Below are positions 1-11,049 of a stretch of DNA of 64,000 nucleotides, piece by piece (the first letter of the stretch is position 1; every line of letters begins with the position of its first letter). Source of the stretch: Odiellus spinosus (taxonomy: Eukaryota > Arthropoda > Arachnida > Opiliones > Phalangiidae); assembly GCA_963920705.1 (NCBI GenBank), contig OY987227.1, positions 8,163,602 through 8,227,601 on the forward strand. Direction: 5' to 3'. A program made the translations under genes and the position numbers. The notes under the pieces are model-generated. The model ran no database searches. It saw only the letters and a program-made list of their open reading frames with translations, and had not been told where the DNA came from.

Positions 1-383
1 AACCTTTTTACAGGGGCTTATTGAAAATACCTCGGTAACTTTACCCCTAAGCGTAGATTTCTGTCGGAGCAACAAAGCTCGAAGGAGGGAACTTTTCAAC
101 AGGCGAAAATTAAAAATGCATAAAAATAAGGTTATGCAAGAAAGCTATTATTGTTGTATAAAATATTTAAAACTAAAGGGAAAGTCTAATAAAATTAATT
201 TTTTTGATGAAAGTGTCATATTCAACTTATTTTGAATCTAGTGGTGTTATTTTGAAATCTCACTCACTGAGTTCTGCGAGTAACTTTATGATATTAAAAA
301 TATATATATATATTTTTTTTTTAGTTTCCCAATTTTGAATATTCTCACATCCCGCTGGAAGCTACGCCTTGCCATTGGCAAAT

Positions 384-465
384 TTCTTTTAACGCGTGAA
401 CCCGGAGGTATAAAATTTTGAATATGGCGTTTTTATAGTAAGGTAATAAAACTAAAAATATAACC
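384..465 (+). repeat. Dispersed repeat DR-2, copy 1
   Basis: This segment carries the shared core GGAGGTATAAAATTTTGAAT followed by ATGG and then AACTAAAAATATAA. The same string, with substitutions, occurs near 6565-6645, 10985-11045, 24904-24960 (reverse) and 63365-63425. The upstream part with ACGCGT and AACCC is also shared with the 24.9-kb copy. It has no inverted arms and no ORF. The family type is unknown, and the ends are set by where similarity fades. Confidence 0.6.
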
Positions 466-1390
466 AATAGAATGACTTGAAAAGCACGCATTTTTCGTAG
501 ATCTAATATTTAATATCTTAAAAATAAAAATCTTCGAATTCGAGGAAGGAATTTCGAGTTCCTTTCCTCTATCAGTTATTTTTCCCTCGCCTATTATAAA
601 GAACTTGTTCCAAAGCCACAAAAGTTACTTAAATCTCTTGGAATAAAGGCGGATATAAATGGAATACGCGACTATATAGGGAAACTTCTCACACGCGCGA
701 GCAAAGTTAAGTAGCTTCATTTGTCCGAAAAATAAAGCGCTCGAAAATAGAAAGAGACAAGAGATATAGAGGCGGCCGGGATTGGAGGAAGAGGGACAGT
801 AGGGGGATAAAAGGGGGAGGGGCATCTTTCCCGTATTAAAAGATATAAATCATCTACGGACCTCCTCAGAGACAAAAGAATCTCGAAACTAGAATGGACA
901 AGAACTTATCTTTTCTCCAAAACGAAACTCTACCATTTTTTAAACAATAAAAAGGTTGGAAGGTTTTACGAATTATTGATCAGACCCTAACGCGGTAGGA
1001 ATATAATCCAATGCGTTTGATATTAAAGAGATAATGAAGTCCTAAATACAACGGGAATACGTAATCGTAGAGATTAAACAATGATTAGTGGCACTCGGAA
1101 TTTGTATAACTTATTAAGTAGATTTAAATTAAAATGTTATCTGCTTGTTTAAAAATAGACAATCACTCCAGTTAACGTATTTAAAAGATAAAATATATTC
1201 GTATCTGTTTTTATCTCAAAATGGAAATTTATCCTAGAATATTATCCGAGTTGTACGTTCGGATAAGAAAATTTTAAAATCTATTTTCCTAAAAATTAAT
1301 TAATTTTCTTCGAATTGTTAAATAAATTTCTTGTAAATTTCTTTCAATTTACACGAATTCTAAGAATGTAAATTTTCTTATCCAATGGTA
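466..1390. other. AT-rich non-coding stretch
   Basis: I see no gene, array or foldback here. The two short minus-strand open frames at 433-621 and 625-825 have no recognisable protein features and overlap purine-rich or AT-rich sequence. Confidence 0.5.
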
Positions 1391-1740
1391 TCCGTTTCAA
1401 TTCGAGTAACTTGTTATAAACTGGAGATAGATAATATTATTTATATTTAAAAGGAGATAGTTTCGATTTGGGCCCGCGGAGCCTTAGTTACTTAACAGAA
1501 AAAATAACAAGTTCTAATCTTTTCCGAGGTTTAATTAAAAATATATCCACGTTCCTAATCGATAAAACATTCGTTTTAATTCGAGTAACTTGTTATAAAC
1601 TGGAGATATATAATATTATTAAAATGGAGATAGGCTTAGCAGGTCCAAATCTAGACAAACTCTAAGCTTTTCCGAGTTTTAGTAAAGTTTCTACGAATAT
1701 ATCCACGTTCCTAATCAACAAAACATTGCAAGGTACACAT
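1391..1740 (+). repeat. Two-copy direct duplication of about 180 bp
   Basis: The string TTCGAGTAACTTGTTATAAA followed by CTGGAGATA appears at about 1400 and again at about 1580. Both copies are followed by a degraded block ending in ATATCCACGTTCCTAATC, at about 1543 and 1700. The spacing differs between the two shared blocks (about 179 versus 156 bp), so indels accumulated after duplication. A 65-codon open frame at 1468-1665 spans the junction and looks accidental. Confidence 0.65.
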
Positions 1741-2444
1741 TTCAGTATAACATTAAATTGTACGAAATTTTGATCTACGATTTCAATGGTCCCTTGTATA
1801 TCTTGTTTTTTCTTATACTATATAGGGGTGCTTCTAGTAGAAAACCCCTAAAACCGTGGGAGTAAGAAGGCCAAAGAAGGAAAGCCTGGGTGTTTTCGCC
1901 GAGTTAATGGCCTTATTTATTTCGTTTGACTTTTATTGCCCAGAAAGCGGGAAAAACTTTCCTCGGTCGTAATGGCGATTTCTAGATATATATGACCCCC
2001 AAGAAAATAGAACCAAAGAAAAATACACACGTATACATGTAAAAAAAAGTTATAAACTCTGGCGCGGTGGAAAGAAAAGTTTACACTCTCTTACGACTCT
2101 TAGAAGGGAGCATAATATCCATTTAAAAACCTATTTTATAGTGGAAATTTGTATCCTTTCTAATAGTGCAATCGACTCTATCTAGATCTTTGACGTATAT
2201 CTTGGGGCACCCGTTTTATTATTTTCATTTCGTAAATATTAAATGACCTTAAATGGACGAAAAAAGGCAATAATTCGAATCGCGTGTGGCATCTCGTCAA
2301 AAATGGAAGCGTACCCCCAACCACCTCCTTATACATGGAACCAAAACATTTTAAAGCTACTAGGGCAAATAACGCGTACCCTATACAAACACATTCAATT
2401 TGAACTATAGCTAGAGCGTGTTAAAGGACCAGTCTCGTCAAGAA
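1741..2444. other. Non-coding stretch, nothing recognised
   Basis: AT-rich sequence with no array, foldback, tRNA-like or coding signal that I can support. Confidence 0.45.
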
Positions 2445-2448
2445 TTAA

Positions 2449-2812
2449 AGGGAAACTTGGAGCTAAAAATGGAATTTATTTTCAGAATCACCATGGCAAA
2501 AGAATTTTTTTAGAATTTTTCCGTTTTTGCTCTTGAAAATAATTTTCTATAAAATTTCTATAAAAGTAAATTCGGACCAATGATATTATTTCAGCCTTTA
2601 AAAGCGCTTGAAATGTTCTAACATTAAAGAAGAGGCCGGCGATTGATGGTCAACGTCTTAGGCGTCAAACGCCGGCCTATTCTTTTATATTATGACATTA
2701 CAAGCATCAAAAACGTGTCTAAAAATTCTGAAACAATTCTCAAAATACGTTTTTTGGTACGATGATTCCGAAAATAAATTCAAAAGCTGTTACATTTTTA
2801 AGTTACGTTCCA
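2449..2812. mobile_element. TTAA foldback FB-2, copy 1
   Basis: The left end AGGGAAACTTGGAGC directly follows a TTAA at 2445-2448. The right arm, reading CGAAAATAAATTCAAAAGC near 2770, is its inverted counterpart, though its last bases are degraded. The centre holds a GC-rich hairpin (AGGCCGGCG at 2633-2641 against CGCCGGCCT at 2670-2678). There is no ORF, so this is a non-autonomous MITE-like element. TTAA flanks suggest piggyBac-type mobilisation, which is an inference. Confidence 0.7.
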
Positions 2813-2819
2813 AGTAGAA

Positions 2820-3577
2820 ATAAACGAGGCCTTGAAAATGAGACAAACCGCATCAAAATCGGTCAATAAATAAGAAAGTTATTAATTTTTCAACTAATTT
2901 ATATTTTTCAATATATATATTAGAAATATATGTTCAATTACAAGTTATATTTATTTTAAGGGCTTTCAACGAACTAAATTTCATTGAAGGTAATGAATCT
3001 TATATCAGACTTTCCCTTTGAATTTAGCGAGAGAACAAAGGCAACAGGTTAAAGGCCTTGGTGGCGAGAAATACGCAGTAAACACCACGAGCGACGCGCG
3101 ATTTAGTGGGAGTTTATACAGCGTTAGATTTTTAATTGCGTCGCCTTGACTGTTATAATATTTTAGGTATATAGTCGAATATATAGGTATATTATAACGC
3201 GGCCTTTATCGGAATATAGATTAGCCATTATGAGCACGCGATAAAAACCTAACCAACAAAACAAAATGCTGACGAGAAACGGTTTGTTCAGGAGAGGAAA
3301 CTGACTAAGGAGATTTAAGGCCAAGAAAAATGGAAACTTAATTCAAGATATTTTTTGTTAAAATTAAGAATCTTTTTTCTTTGGAATTAAATGTAATTAA
3401 CTTATAAATGAAAAATAAACCAAATACTTAAAGTATTAATACTACTCTGCAAGAGATATTTTCAAGATTTTCGGTCTTAATCCAGAGACTTTAACGAAAC
3501 AAAATACAGAATAAGTATTTTTTCTTATCTTTGTTTAAAATATTTTAAGATTTTTGAAGATGGCAATTATGAATTTT
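2820..3577. other. AT-rich non-coding stretch
   Basis: No coding or repeat feature recognised between the two foldback elements. Confidence 0.4.
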
Positions 3578-3581
3578 TTAA

Positions 3582-4001
3582 ATGGAGAATGCAACCTAAT
3601 AACAAGTGATTGATTTTATAGATTCATTGTTGTTTAAATAGGCCTAATCCACAAATAAAATGTTTACAATACAAATATTAAACTATAAATAAAATTAAAA
3701 CTTACCCGGAAAAAAGGCTTAGCGGGATTCATGCAGATCCAGAATTGCCTCCGTTTAAGGTCTAGCGACCAATGAGCGAAGACCTGTCGCTCGCTCGAGA
3801 TCTACACGAGACAATCGCGTTCGATTGGTCGCTAAACCTTATACGCGAGGAAATCAGGATCTCCATGAATCCCGCTAAGCCTATTTTCCGGGTCAGTTTT
3901 AAATTTATTTGTAGTTTAATATTTGTTCCTAAATTTTTTCACTAGTAGATTAGGCCTATGTAAACAATAAGGAATCGATAAAAATCACTTGTTAGGTTAG
4001 T
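3582..4001. mobile_element. TTAA foldback FB-1, copy 1
   Basis: A long imperfect inverted repeat. The left side begins ATGGAGAATG after TTAA (3578-3581) and passes through TAGGCCTAATCCAC and GGCTTAGCGGGATTCATG. The right side mirrors this with CATGAATCCCGCTAAGCC and GTAGATTAGGCCTA. The right terminus has lost the CATTCTCCCT end, but TTAA is present at 4002-4005. The loop contains CCAAT at 3769-3773 and ATTGG at 3824-3828. The element has no coding capacity. Other copies lie at 20509-20877 and 58351-58770. Confidence 0.8.
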
Positions 4002-4005
4002 TTAA

Positions 4006-5590
4006 GTTATTATTTTTTTAACGAAAATTCTACTGAAATTCCGTTTGGTTTATGTTATAAATCAGTGAATAAGTTTCTTTTAACTTCTACATTAGAGGAA
4101 CAAAACCTTCCACTCCATTCGCAGTACCTTCCTGGACATAAAATAATAGTATTCGGGGTCAAAAATATTTATAAATGGGGGTAAAAAGCGGTAAAGGAGT
4201 AAAATGATATTGGAAAGTATTATATCTATAGGGACTGCTTCCACGAAAGCGAATCATGCACTCTAAAAATGACCTTATATACAGCTCGACCAGCGAGAGA
4301 GAGAAATTTGACACTAGAGACGATGTTAATATTCTCATAGCGTATTCTCATTTTTCCGGGCTAGCAATATAGCCCCCAAATGATTCGTTCAACAATAATG
4401 AATAGAGTCAAAGCTACTTTCTTTGATCTCTCTTTCCTCTAACATCGCTTTGAATTCAAACTATAAAGTTTTCACGAACGAAATATATAATCAATGTATA
4501 CGCTAAGCGGTTGAACAAGGTTATGACGGTTTCAAAGGGGTTAAAACTTTTAAAGTCCAAATGAGAGGGGAAAATATTAACTATTTTCGAATTTAAAGGG
4601 CTACAAACTAATTATTATTGATAATTAGGATATTAAAATTGACATTAGGCGACGAAATTCTAATAACGTTAATATTAGAACTTCTAATAAGTATTTTAGA
4701 CGTCCGATCGTGACGTCATTAGTAGACTAGAAAAACTATTTCTTAATATAAAAATCAAAACGAAAGATTCTAATAAGTAAAAAATAATAATATTAATTTT
4801 TTCTAAAGTTCTGTTTAAATGAAGAAAACATATTTAAAATGCATTTACGTTAAATTGAGTAATCATCATTCCTACGAAAATAAACATTACCTATCAATAC
4901 GTCTCATTTTTGATCCCATCAACTTTTGTCAACAATTTATGAAAACTAATATTTAATATATATACATATGGTCTTTAAATATGATCAAAGCTTATTTTAA
5001 TCCGTTTCCGCCCCAACATCGTTCCATTACAGTTCTAATCCCGAACATATTATAAGTAGCCTCTTGTTGACATACCTAATTATGGCGGTCGGGGAGGCAT
5101 ATTACGTACGTAAAACTTAAGCCTAAACAATTCCACCGCGTATTATTATACTGTAGGTTCTTAAATATCACGTGATTCTTCGTCCACCAATGGTAGTGTT
5201 AGTTTGACGTATAATTGGAAAGACTATATCGCGTAGATAATTTGTCACCGGAACTGCGTAAACAACGTCCCCATTTATACACGTATTTTCTTTTTTTTTT
5301 TTTTTTTAATCTCCGTATTAAAACTTTTCACGTTTTCGTTTGTATTAAATGGCCACGAAATGGATACGCTCGGTTTAATAAGTAGCGGGACCTGACTTAC
5401 AAAGCAAACACAGAAAGGGAGAACCGTGACTTAATTTGAATAATTGATTATTTTATACTATTATTATTATATATAAGGTATATATTGATCTAATTAACAA
5501 GATTGTTAAGTTTTTACGGACTAGCTTCAAGTATATCGATTAAATTTATAAAATTTGGCACTGAATTATTTTTAATTCCACGAGATAAAT
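4006..5590. other. AT-rich non-coding stretch with a T17 tract
   Basis: No gene is recognised. A 17-base T run lies at 5291-5307. A CRE-like TGACGTCA occurs near 4711 and nothing around it supports a promoter. Bases near 4022-4055 weakly resemble the end of the roughly 310-bp DR-1 repeat. Confidence 0.45.
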
Positions 5591-5603
5591 GTATCTTTAG
5601 CGT

Positions 5604-6370
5604 TCTAGCGCGTGTTCAGGTCGCTTTCGCGCGTTCCAGCGCGTGATAAGGTCGCTTTCGCGCGTTCCAGCGCGTGATAAGGTCGCTTTCGCGCGTTCCA
5701 GCGCGTGATAAGGTCGCTTTCGCGCGTTCCAGCGCGTGATAAGGTCGCTTTCGCGCGTTCCAGCGCGTGATAAGGTCGCTTTCGCGCGTTCCAGCGCGTG
5801 ATAAGGTCGCTTTCGCGCGTTCCAGCGCGTGATAAGGTCGCTTTCGCGCGTTCCAGCGCGTGATAAGGTCGCTTTCGCGCGTTCCAGCGCGTGATAAGGT
5901 CGCTTTCGCGCGTTCCAGCGCGTGATAAGGTCGCTTTCGCGCGTTCCAGCGCGTGATAAGGTCGCTTTCGCGCGTTCCAGCGCGTGATAAGGTCGCTTTC
6001 GCGCGTTCCAGCGCGTGATAAGGTCGCTTTCGCGCGTTCCAGCGCGTGATAAGGTCGCTTTCGCGCGTTCCAGCGCGTGATAAGGTCGCTTTCGCGCGTT
6101 CCAGCGCGTGATAAGGTCGCTTTCGCGCGTTCCAGCGCGTGATAAGGTCGCTTTCGCGCGTTCCAGCGCGTGATAAGGTCGCTTTCGCGCGTTCCAGCGC
6201 GTGATAAGGTCGCTTTCGCGCGTTCCAGCGCGTGATAAGGTCGCTTTCGCGCGTTCCAGCGCGTGATAAGGTCGCTTTCGCGCGTTCCAGCGCGTGATAA
6301 GGTCGCTTTCGCGCGTTCCAGCGCGTGATAAAGTCGCTTTCGCGCGTTCCAGCGCGTATAAGGTCGTTCC
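5604..6370 (+). repeat. 31-bp satellite array (Sat-1), 25 units
   Basis: Head-to-tail repetition of a 31-bp unit containing GATAAGGTCGCTTTCGCG and CGTTCCAGCGCGT. The GATAA marker occurs every 31 bp from 5645 to 6327 without phase slips, and there is one diverged unit at each end. Interior units are nearly identical and the edges are variant, as unequal exchange predicts. The unit matches part of the dispersed DR-1 repeat. It has no spacers, so it is not a CRISPR array. Confidence 0.97.
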
Positions 6371-6401
6371 AGAAATAAACTATGATCTAATAATTTTTTA
6401 A

Positions 6402-6547
6402 AGGCCTAAGATTACTTCTGTCTGTCACCCTGGAAACAAACTCATCCTCCAGGCTTTCTCTTGCCTTTCTACCCAAAACGGAAGCTCAGAAGGTGAGCCC
6501 ACTTCCAGTGAAACAGGCAGGTTACAGGCAGAAGAAATCCTAGGCCT
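6402..6547. mobile_element. 146-bp TTAA foldback FB-3
   Basis: The left arm AGGCCTAAGATTACTTCTG and the right arm, which reads AGGCCTAGGATTTCTTCTGC on the opposite strand, form an imperfect palindrome. Both ends abut TTAA (6398-6401 and 6548-6551), which gives a TTAA target-site signature. It starts about 30 bp after the 31-bp satellite ends. No ORF. MITE-like; a piggyBac-type origin is inferred from TTAA only. Confidence 0.75.
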
Positions 6548-6564
6548 TTAACATTTTCATTTTT

Positions 6565-6645
6565 AAGTTCCTTTTTATCGCCTCAACTTAGGAGGTATAA
6601 AATTTTGAATATGGACTTTGAATATTACATGAAAACTAAAAATAT
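6565..6645 (+). repeat. Dispersed repeat DR-2, copy 2
   Basis: Contains GGAGGTATAAAATTTTGAAT, ATGG and AACTAAAAATATAA in the same order as the 384-465 copy, with a diverged middle. The upstream CGCCTCAACTTA replaces the CGCGTGAACCC of copy 1. Confidence 0.6.
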
Positions 6646-6989
6646 AATTCATGATAACAGCATCACTTTAAAACTATTCACGTAGATACAGGACGTCACG
6701 AGCTAATAAACTAATAAAGAATTTGGGCCAAACTGGGACCAAAGGAAAAAAATGCATTATTCAACGAGTTTAACCTAAAAGAATTAGACAAATAAGGCGA
6801 GATAAAACAGTCTATATTCGAGAGACACAAAGACTGATTAATGGCGGGGAATAAAATCTTTTTGGCGTTTCAGGCGCCATATAGCATATATAGTCGCGTA
6901 GTATAGCGTGGAAAAACAATGGGGCGCCACCCCTACACTTACAAGGGACGCTAAAAACGAAACTAGATAATATTTTTAGCTTTTTCATT

Positions 6990-7125
6990 ATTTAAAATCG
7001 ATTCAAACCCTTCAAATTTCTTATTTCTGATTAAAAAAAAAAACTCCTGGACAAACAAAAATTAAATGTTTTTCACGTTACGCTTGACCATTTGACTTCG
7101 CATTGATAGGACAAAATGACTAACA
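6990..7125 (+). repeat. Two-copy dispersed repeat, member 1
   Basis: Shares CTTATTTCTGATTAAA, TACGCTTGACCATTTGA and AAATGACT in order with 13775-13880. The spacing is similar and there are many substitutions. No inverted arms or ORF. The family is unrecognised. Confidence 0.5.
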
Positions 7126-7129
7126 TGTC

Positions 7130-7720
7130 CCTAACGTCGCCAAAATCGAATACATATTGAAAAGTACAGATCTTTAAACGATTCAAAACATTGATATTTT
7201 TAATCTAAAAAGTTAAATTATAAATTTAAAATTAGATCATTTCACAATCCAGTATTAAACCATTACCCTGGCAATTTACAGTAAAAATGGACAATTTAGA
7301 AGCCTTTACCTAAAACCCACCACCCACAACCACGGAATCTACTGATCCGTACAGAGCAAGCCCTATAATAACACAATATAACATGATTCAAAGTTGATAT
7401 ATAATTAGCATTGGAAAATTAATTTTTCATCAGGTACTCTTGTACCGGAAACAAGGTACCGGTTGACATCAATGAGAATGCCTTTAACTCAATTTCGGTC
7501 TTTGGTTTCAAAATTCCTCTACGATATTGGCTGGCTTAAATTCTTATAATTTTATTTCAATCGCGTTAAATATTTTAATTCTTAAATTCAATTGTATTTT
7601 TAATTATTTCGCCTACTGTATGTAATTTGTTTTGTCCTGGAAACCACTCTGTAAAGGCTAACCTCTGTGGTTGCATGCATTCAAATTGCGCGCGAAATAA
7701 AATATTATTATTAGTATTTA
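7130..7720. other. Non-coding stretch, nothing recognised
   Basis: AT-rich sequence. A short imperfect palindrome around GGTACCGG near 7440-7466 is the only local structure noted. Confidence 0.4.
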
Positions 7721-7729
7721 TTTTCATCT

Positions 7730-8385
7730 TCCCTTTGAGACAGGGGTGGATAGGGGGATGGAGACGAGTGGTAGTGTCGATCGGTGGTATAAGAGGCGAG
7801 CAAATAATACGTCGTCCCGCAAAATAAATATAGAAGAAAAAGAGGCATCAGAATGGAGTGAAAAGAATTAGAGAGAAAGAGCAGTTTCCATAAAAGGCCA
7901 AGCTCGGAGAGTTCGCGTCTATTCGCTGACCGAACGGTATACGCGCTATATATATATAGCGATAGTGGTCACTGACTAAGCCAAAACGCTTATCCGAAAT
8001 TAATTTTGGCCGTGGTCCGAGCTCGCGGATCGGTCCATCAAACTGGGGCTGCACGCTCACTTACAATTCTTTTTCTTCTTTTGTCTAGAGCGAACCGCTT
8101 GGCACACACACACAAGAGTACGTTCCATTCCCCGCGGCCTTCGTCTACATGTTCCTGGCTATATCTCCTTCAACAGACCAGCGCGGTTATTGACAGAAAT
8201 AACCTCGTCCCCTTTTACCACTATAGAGATCTCGTCTCTAGTTTTTCCCTCATCCTCAAATAATTCTCATCCTCCGCTAGCCGGTTCGAGAGAGAGAAAA
8301 AGAAAGAGAAAGAGGCTTAAAGACATCTCAGTCAGTAATCACGATAAGACAATGAGAAGTATGACCATTTACGCGCTATCTTAAT
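7730..8385. other. GC-richer island with purine tracts and a TA palindrome
   Basis: This segment is visibly richer in G+C and CpG than its surroundings. It holds a perfect 18-bp palindrome (CGCTATATATATATAGCG, 7944-7961) and a purine tract (GAGAGAGAAAAAGAAAGAG, near 8288). Overlapping short open frames on both strands have no protein features. It could be a regulatory element or the degraded end of a transposon. I cannot decide from sequence. Confidence 0.35.
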
Positions 8386-9800
8386 CCACCCAAAATAACT
8401 GATTTCACGCTCAAAAGATAGAGCAGAAAATATAAATAATAATATAACTGAAAGCTCCTTGAAAGTTTTTATATTTAAAATACACTAGGGATTTTGAAAT
8501 TTATTTCAAACCGATTTTAATCTTCAAATAAACTATTCAAGATAATCATTATATAGTTTGATAAATGACATTTACTCTTGACTTGAAAATTTTACAATTT
8601 GACCTTTCTCAAACGGTTAAAACGTTTACAAAGTCTCTATAGACTCCTACAAGTGGCGCAATCGCGTTGAAGGACCTATCGTTAAAATGAATGAAATGCC
8701 TTTTTCTCTAACTTAGCAGACGACCATAACACATTGTAAGTCAAAGCTAGGCTGCGTGTATAAGGGAAGAACATTTTAAAGGAGAAAATTACAGAGCAGA
8801 TACGTGGTTTGGGTTTGAGTGAAATCTTACTTGGAAAACTACGACAAGATATAGCCTCCTTAAAGAGTTTGGGTCACCAACAATTATAATTAGATAATTT
8901 TGGGATGGTTAAAGTTATAGATAACTTCACAAACCTTTCCTTCTGTAGAATAATTTGAAAGGCTATTGAAAAACCATTTTTCTATATTATTACGATCCTT
9001 CTAAGGCTGCAAAAACATAGAACAAAAACGTGTTGATCAAGAGAACCTACACCCTACGAAAGACGGGGCTCTATATTTCCCACAATGATAGTCATTCTGA
9101 TTGGCCAACGCAACAATAATTAACATTTGAATTTTATAATATTAATTTCAATTTTCAATAAAAAATTTCAAATTGAATATAAATTTATTAGATACGACAA
9201 TTTCGGTACATTTATTCACGATGGCATATCAGACCATTCCGAAATGATCACTGGTCCGCCTAGCCTAGGGGAGGGGGGTTAGGCTATAGGGTCTTATAGC
9301 AATTATGTTCCTCTATAGGAAAGAGAGCCCGCAGAGAGGATCTACGAAAAAGAAAGGAAAAGATTCCTTCTACGTCCTGTACGCTCCTGCCTCTATAGAT
9401 CTATATCTCTTGACCCCTCTCTACAACTCCCAGTAACCCCCCACCCCCACCTCTCTCAGACTTACTATAAAGAGTAGAGCTAAACCCACGGATAAACCTG
9501 CTTCGGCTAAATCTCGAGATATCTCGAGAAAAAAGTCAACTATAACGCAAAAATTGAGATATTTATTTTATCTTTCGACATGTAGAAAAAATAAATTTGA
9601 AAGAGCAGACGATATGGGTATTGATCTAGGGACTATTTCCTTCAATAAAGGAGAAAGTTACCAGCCAGTAAGCGTTATTTGAAAATATTTAAGCAATTTT
9701 TTAAATATATAAACAGTTAAATAGTGAGAATACAAAATGAAAATTTGATTTTCTATAATTTTCTTATTTCAGAAATTACAGTAATTCTGTAACTCCATTT
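8386..9800. other. AT-rich non-coding stretch
   Basis: No gene recognised. A perfect 18-bp palindrome TCTCGAGATATCTCGAGA lies at 9512-9529. A C-rich tract near 9430-9450 could form a weak minus-strand G-quadruplex. Confidence 0.45.
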
Positions 9801-9804
9801 AATC

Positions 9805-9960
9805 TAGAAGTTCTTTACAAAACAAATATTAAACTGTTTTAACTTCCCAGGAAAGTAGGCTTAGCGGGGATAAGTGGGTGTTTGATATATATTACCGTTA
9901 AGGAATCTTTGGCTAATGAGCGAATACGGGCAACTCTTAATCAAGCCTTTGGCAATGTTA
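9805..9960. mobile_element. FB-1 fragment (left half)
   Basis: Contains ACAAATATTAAACTG, AGGCTTAGCGGGGAT and GGCTAATGAGCG in the order seen in the left half of full FB-1 elements. The expected right arm is absent. Probably a truncated, decayed copy. Confidence 0.45.
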
Positions 9961-10117
9961 ATCACGTTTTAAGTTACGTAATAACTTTAATACAGTCAAA
10001 GCTACAGGCTTGTAGAGCCTATAACTTAGTGCGTACGGGCAAATCAAAGTGGAATTGACTTAAAAAAATAGATCTAAAAGAACAAGAGGTGTAACTTGTC
10101 TCTGCGTTCTTTATTCT

Positions 10118-10475
10118 TTGGATAGAAAAGGGGTTTTCTGTGGGTCTTTTTCGTCTTCTGTTCACGTGACTCTTTTGTCTATAGTATTATATATAAGAAT
10201 AGAAAAGGCAAAGGGGGAAAGAGGGAGGGATGGATTGAAGGAGGGGGAGAGGGAATGGGAAGATCTGGCCTATAAAGAAAGGGTCACGTTCGCATCATTA
10301 CTCGCCCCGCCACTGACACGCGCCCAAATCCAAATCGAGAGAAAGAGAGAGAACAGACTCCTAAGAAAGAGAGAGAAAAAGGAAAAGAAAACCAACGAAG
10401 CTCCACCAAATCCTAATTGGCGGATATTCGACCGATATCGCCCCCTATCTCCGGACGAAATACGTCTATGATATT
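10118..10475. other. Purine-rich, GC-richer island
   Basis: Long G/A-rich runs such as GGGGGAAAGAGGGAGGG near 10210 and GAGAAAGAGAGAGAACAG near 10338 keep a 117-codon plus-strand frame open. The translation is low-complexity, rich in R, K and E, and shows no domain, so I treat the frame as accidental. The purine tracts could form triplex DNA. Confidence 0.4.
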
Positions 10476-10584
10476 AATAAGGTCAGAATTACATTTATAT
10501 TTATATCTATAAATAAATGAACTAAATTGATATGCGAAAAAAATCACCACAGTAAATTATAGTCAACTTCTTCGTTGACTCCTA

Positions 10585-10800
10585 AAGGGAAACTTGGAGC
10601 TAAAAATGGAACAGCTTTTGAATCATTTTCGGAATCAAAAAACGTATATTTTCAGAATTTTTAGACGCGTTTTTGGTGTTTAAATTAATTTCTAAAGTTT
10701 GGTAAAATTTGAATATAAAAGTAAATATTAATTCGGGCCAATCATTATTTCAGCCTTCAACAGCGCTTGTAATGACCTAACATTAAAAGAATATGCCCAA
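10585..10800. mobile_element. FB-2 fragment (left half)
   Basis: Starts AGGGAAACTTGGAGC as in the 2449 copy, continues with ACAGCTTTTGAAT and ATTTTTAGACGCGTTTTTGG, and ends at the central AGCGCTTGTAATG block. The right arm is missing, and a DR-1 fragment follows about 25 bp later. Confidence 0.6.
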
Positions 10801-10824
10801 GTTTAACTTTAAGAGTTCTATCAC

Positions 10825-10885
10825 GTGATACGGTTGCTTTCGAGCTGTCTTTTTCTTCAAAGTACTTAATCTACAGATCCCTATC
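10825..10885 (-). repeat. DR-1 fragment
   Basis: CACGTGATACGGTTGCTTTC followed by TCTTTTTC and AAGTACTTAATC matches the end of DR-1 copies near 31925-31980 and 33355-33415. Only this end is preserved. Confidence 0.55.
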
Positions 10886-10984
10886 ATTCGATTTAAGCTT
10901 TAATCGCGTTTAACTACGACATCAAACGTTAAACATATAATTTATATATATATTTTTTTTTCGATTTTAATTTTGAAGTCACAT

Positions 10985-11045
10985 AACGCGTCATGAAATT
11001 TAGGATATAATTTTTTTAATAGTTTAAAAAAACTAAAAATATAAT
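10985..11045 (+). repeat. Dispersed repeat DR-2, diverged copy
   Basis: AACGCGTCATGAAATTTAGG followed by ATATAAT and AACTAAAAATATAATT resembles DR-2. The middle is degraded, so this is a weaker member. Confidence 0.35.
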
Positions 11046-11049
11046 TAAA

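Noticed and set aside
5604-6370. CRISPR array
   Set aside because: Units are directly adjacent with no unique spacers, and the surroundings are animal-like non-coding DNA.
10118-10471. 117-codon plus-strand ORF
   Set aside because: It lies in a purine-rich tract and the product is low-complexity R/K/E. There is no recognisable domain or conserved start context.
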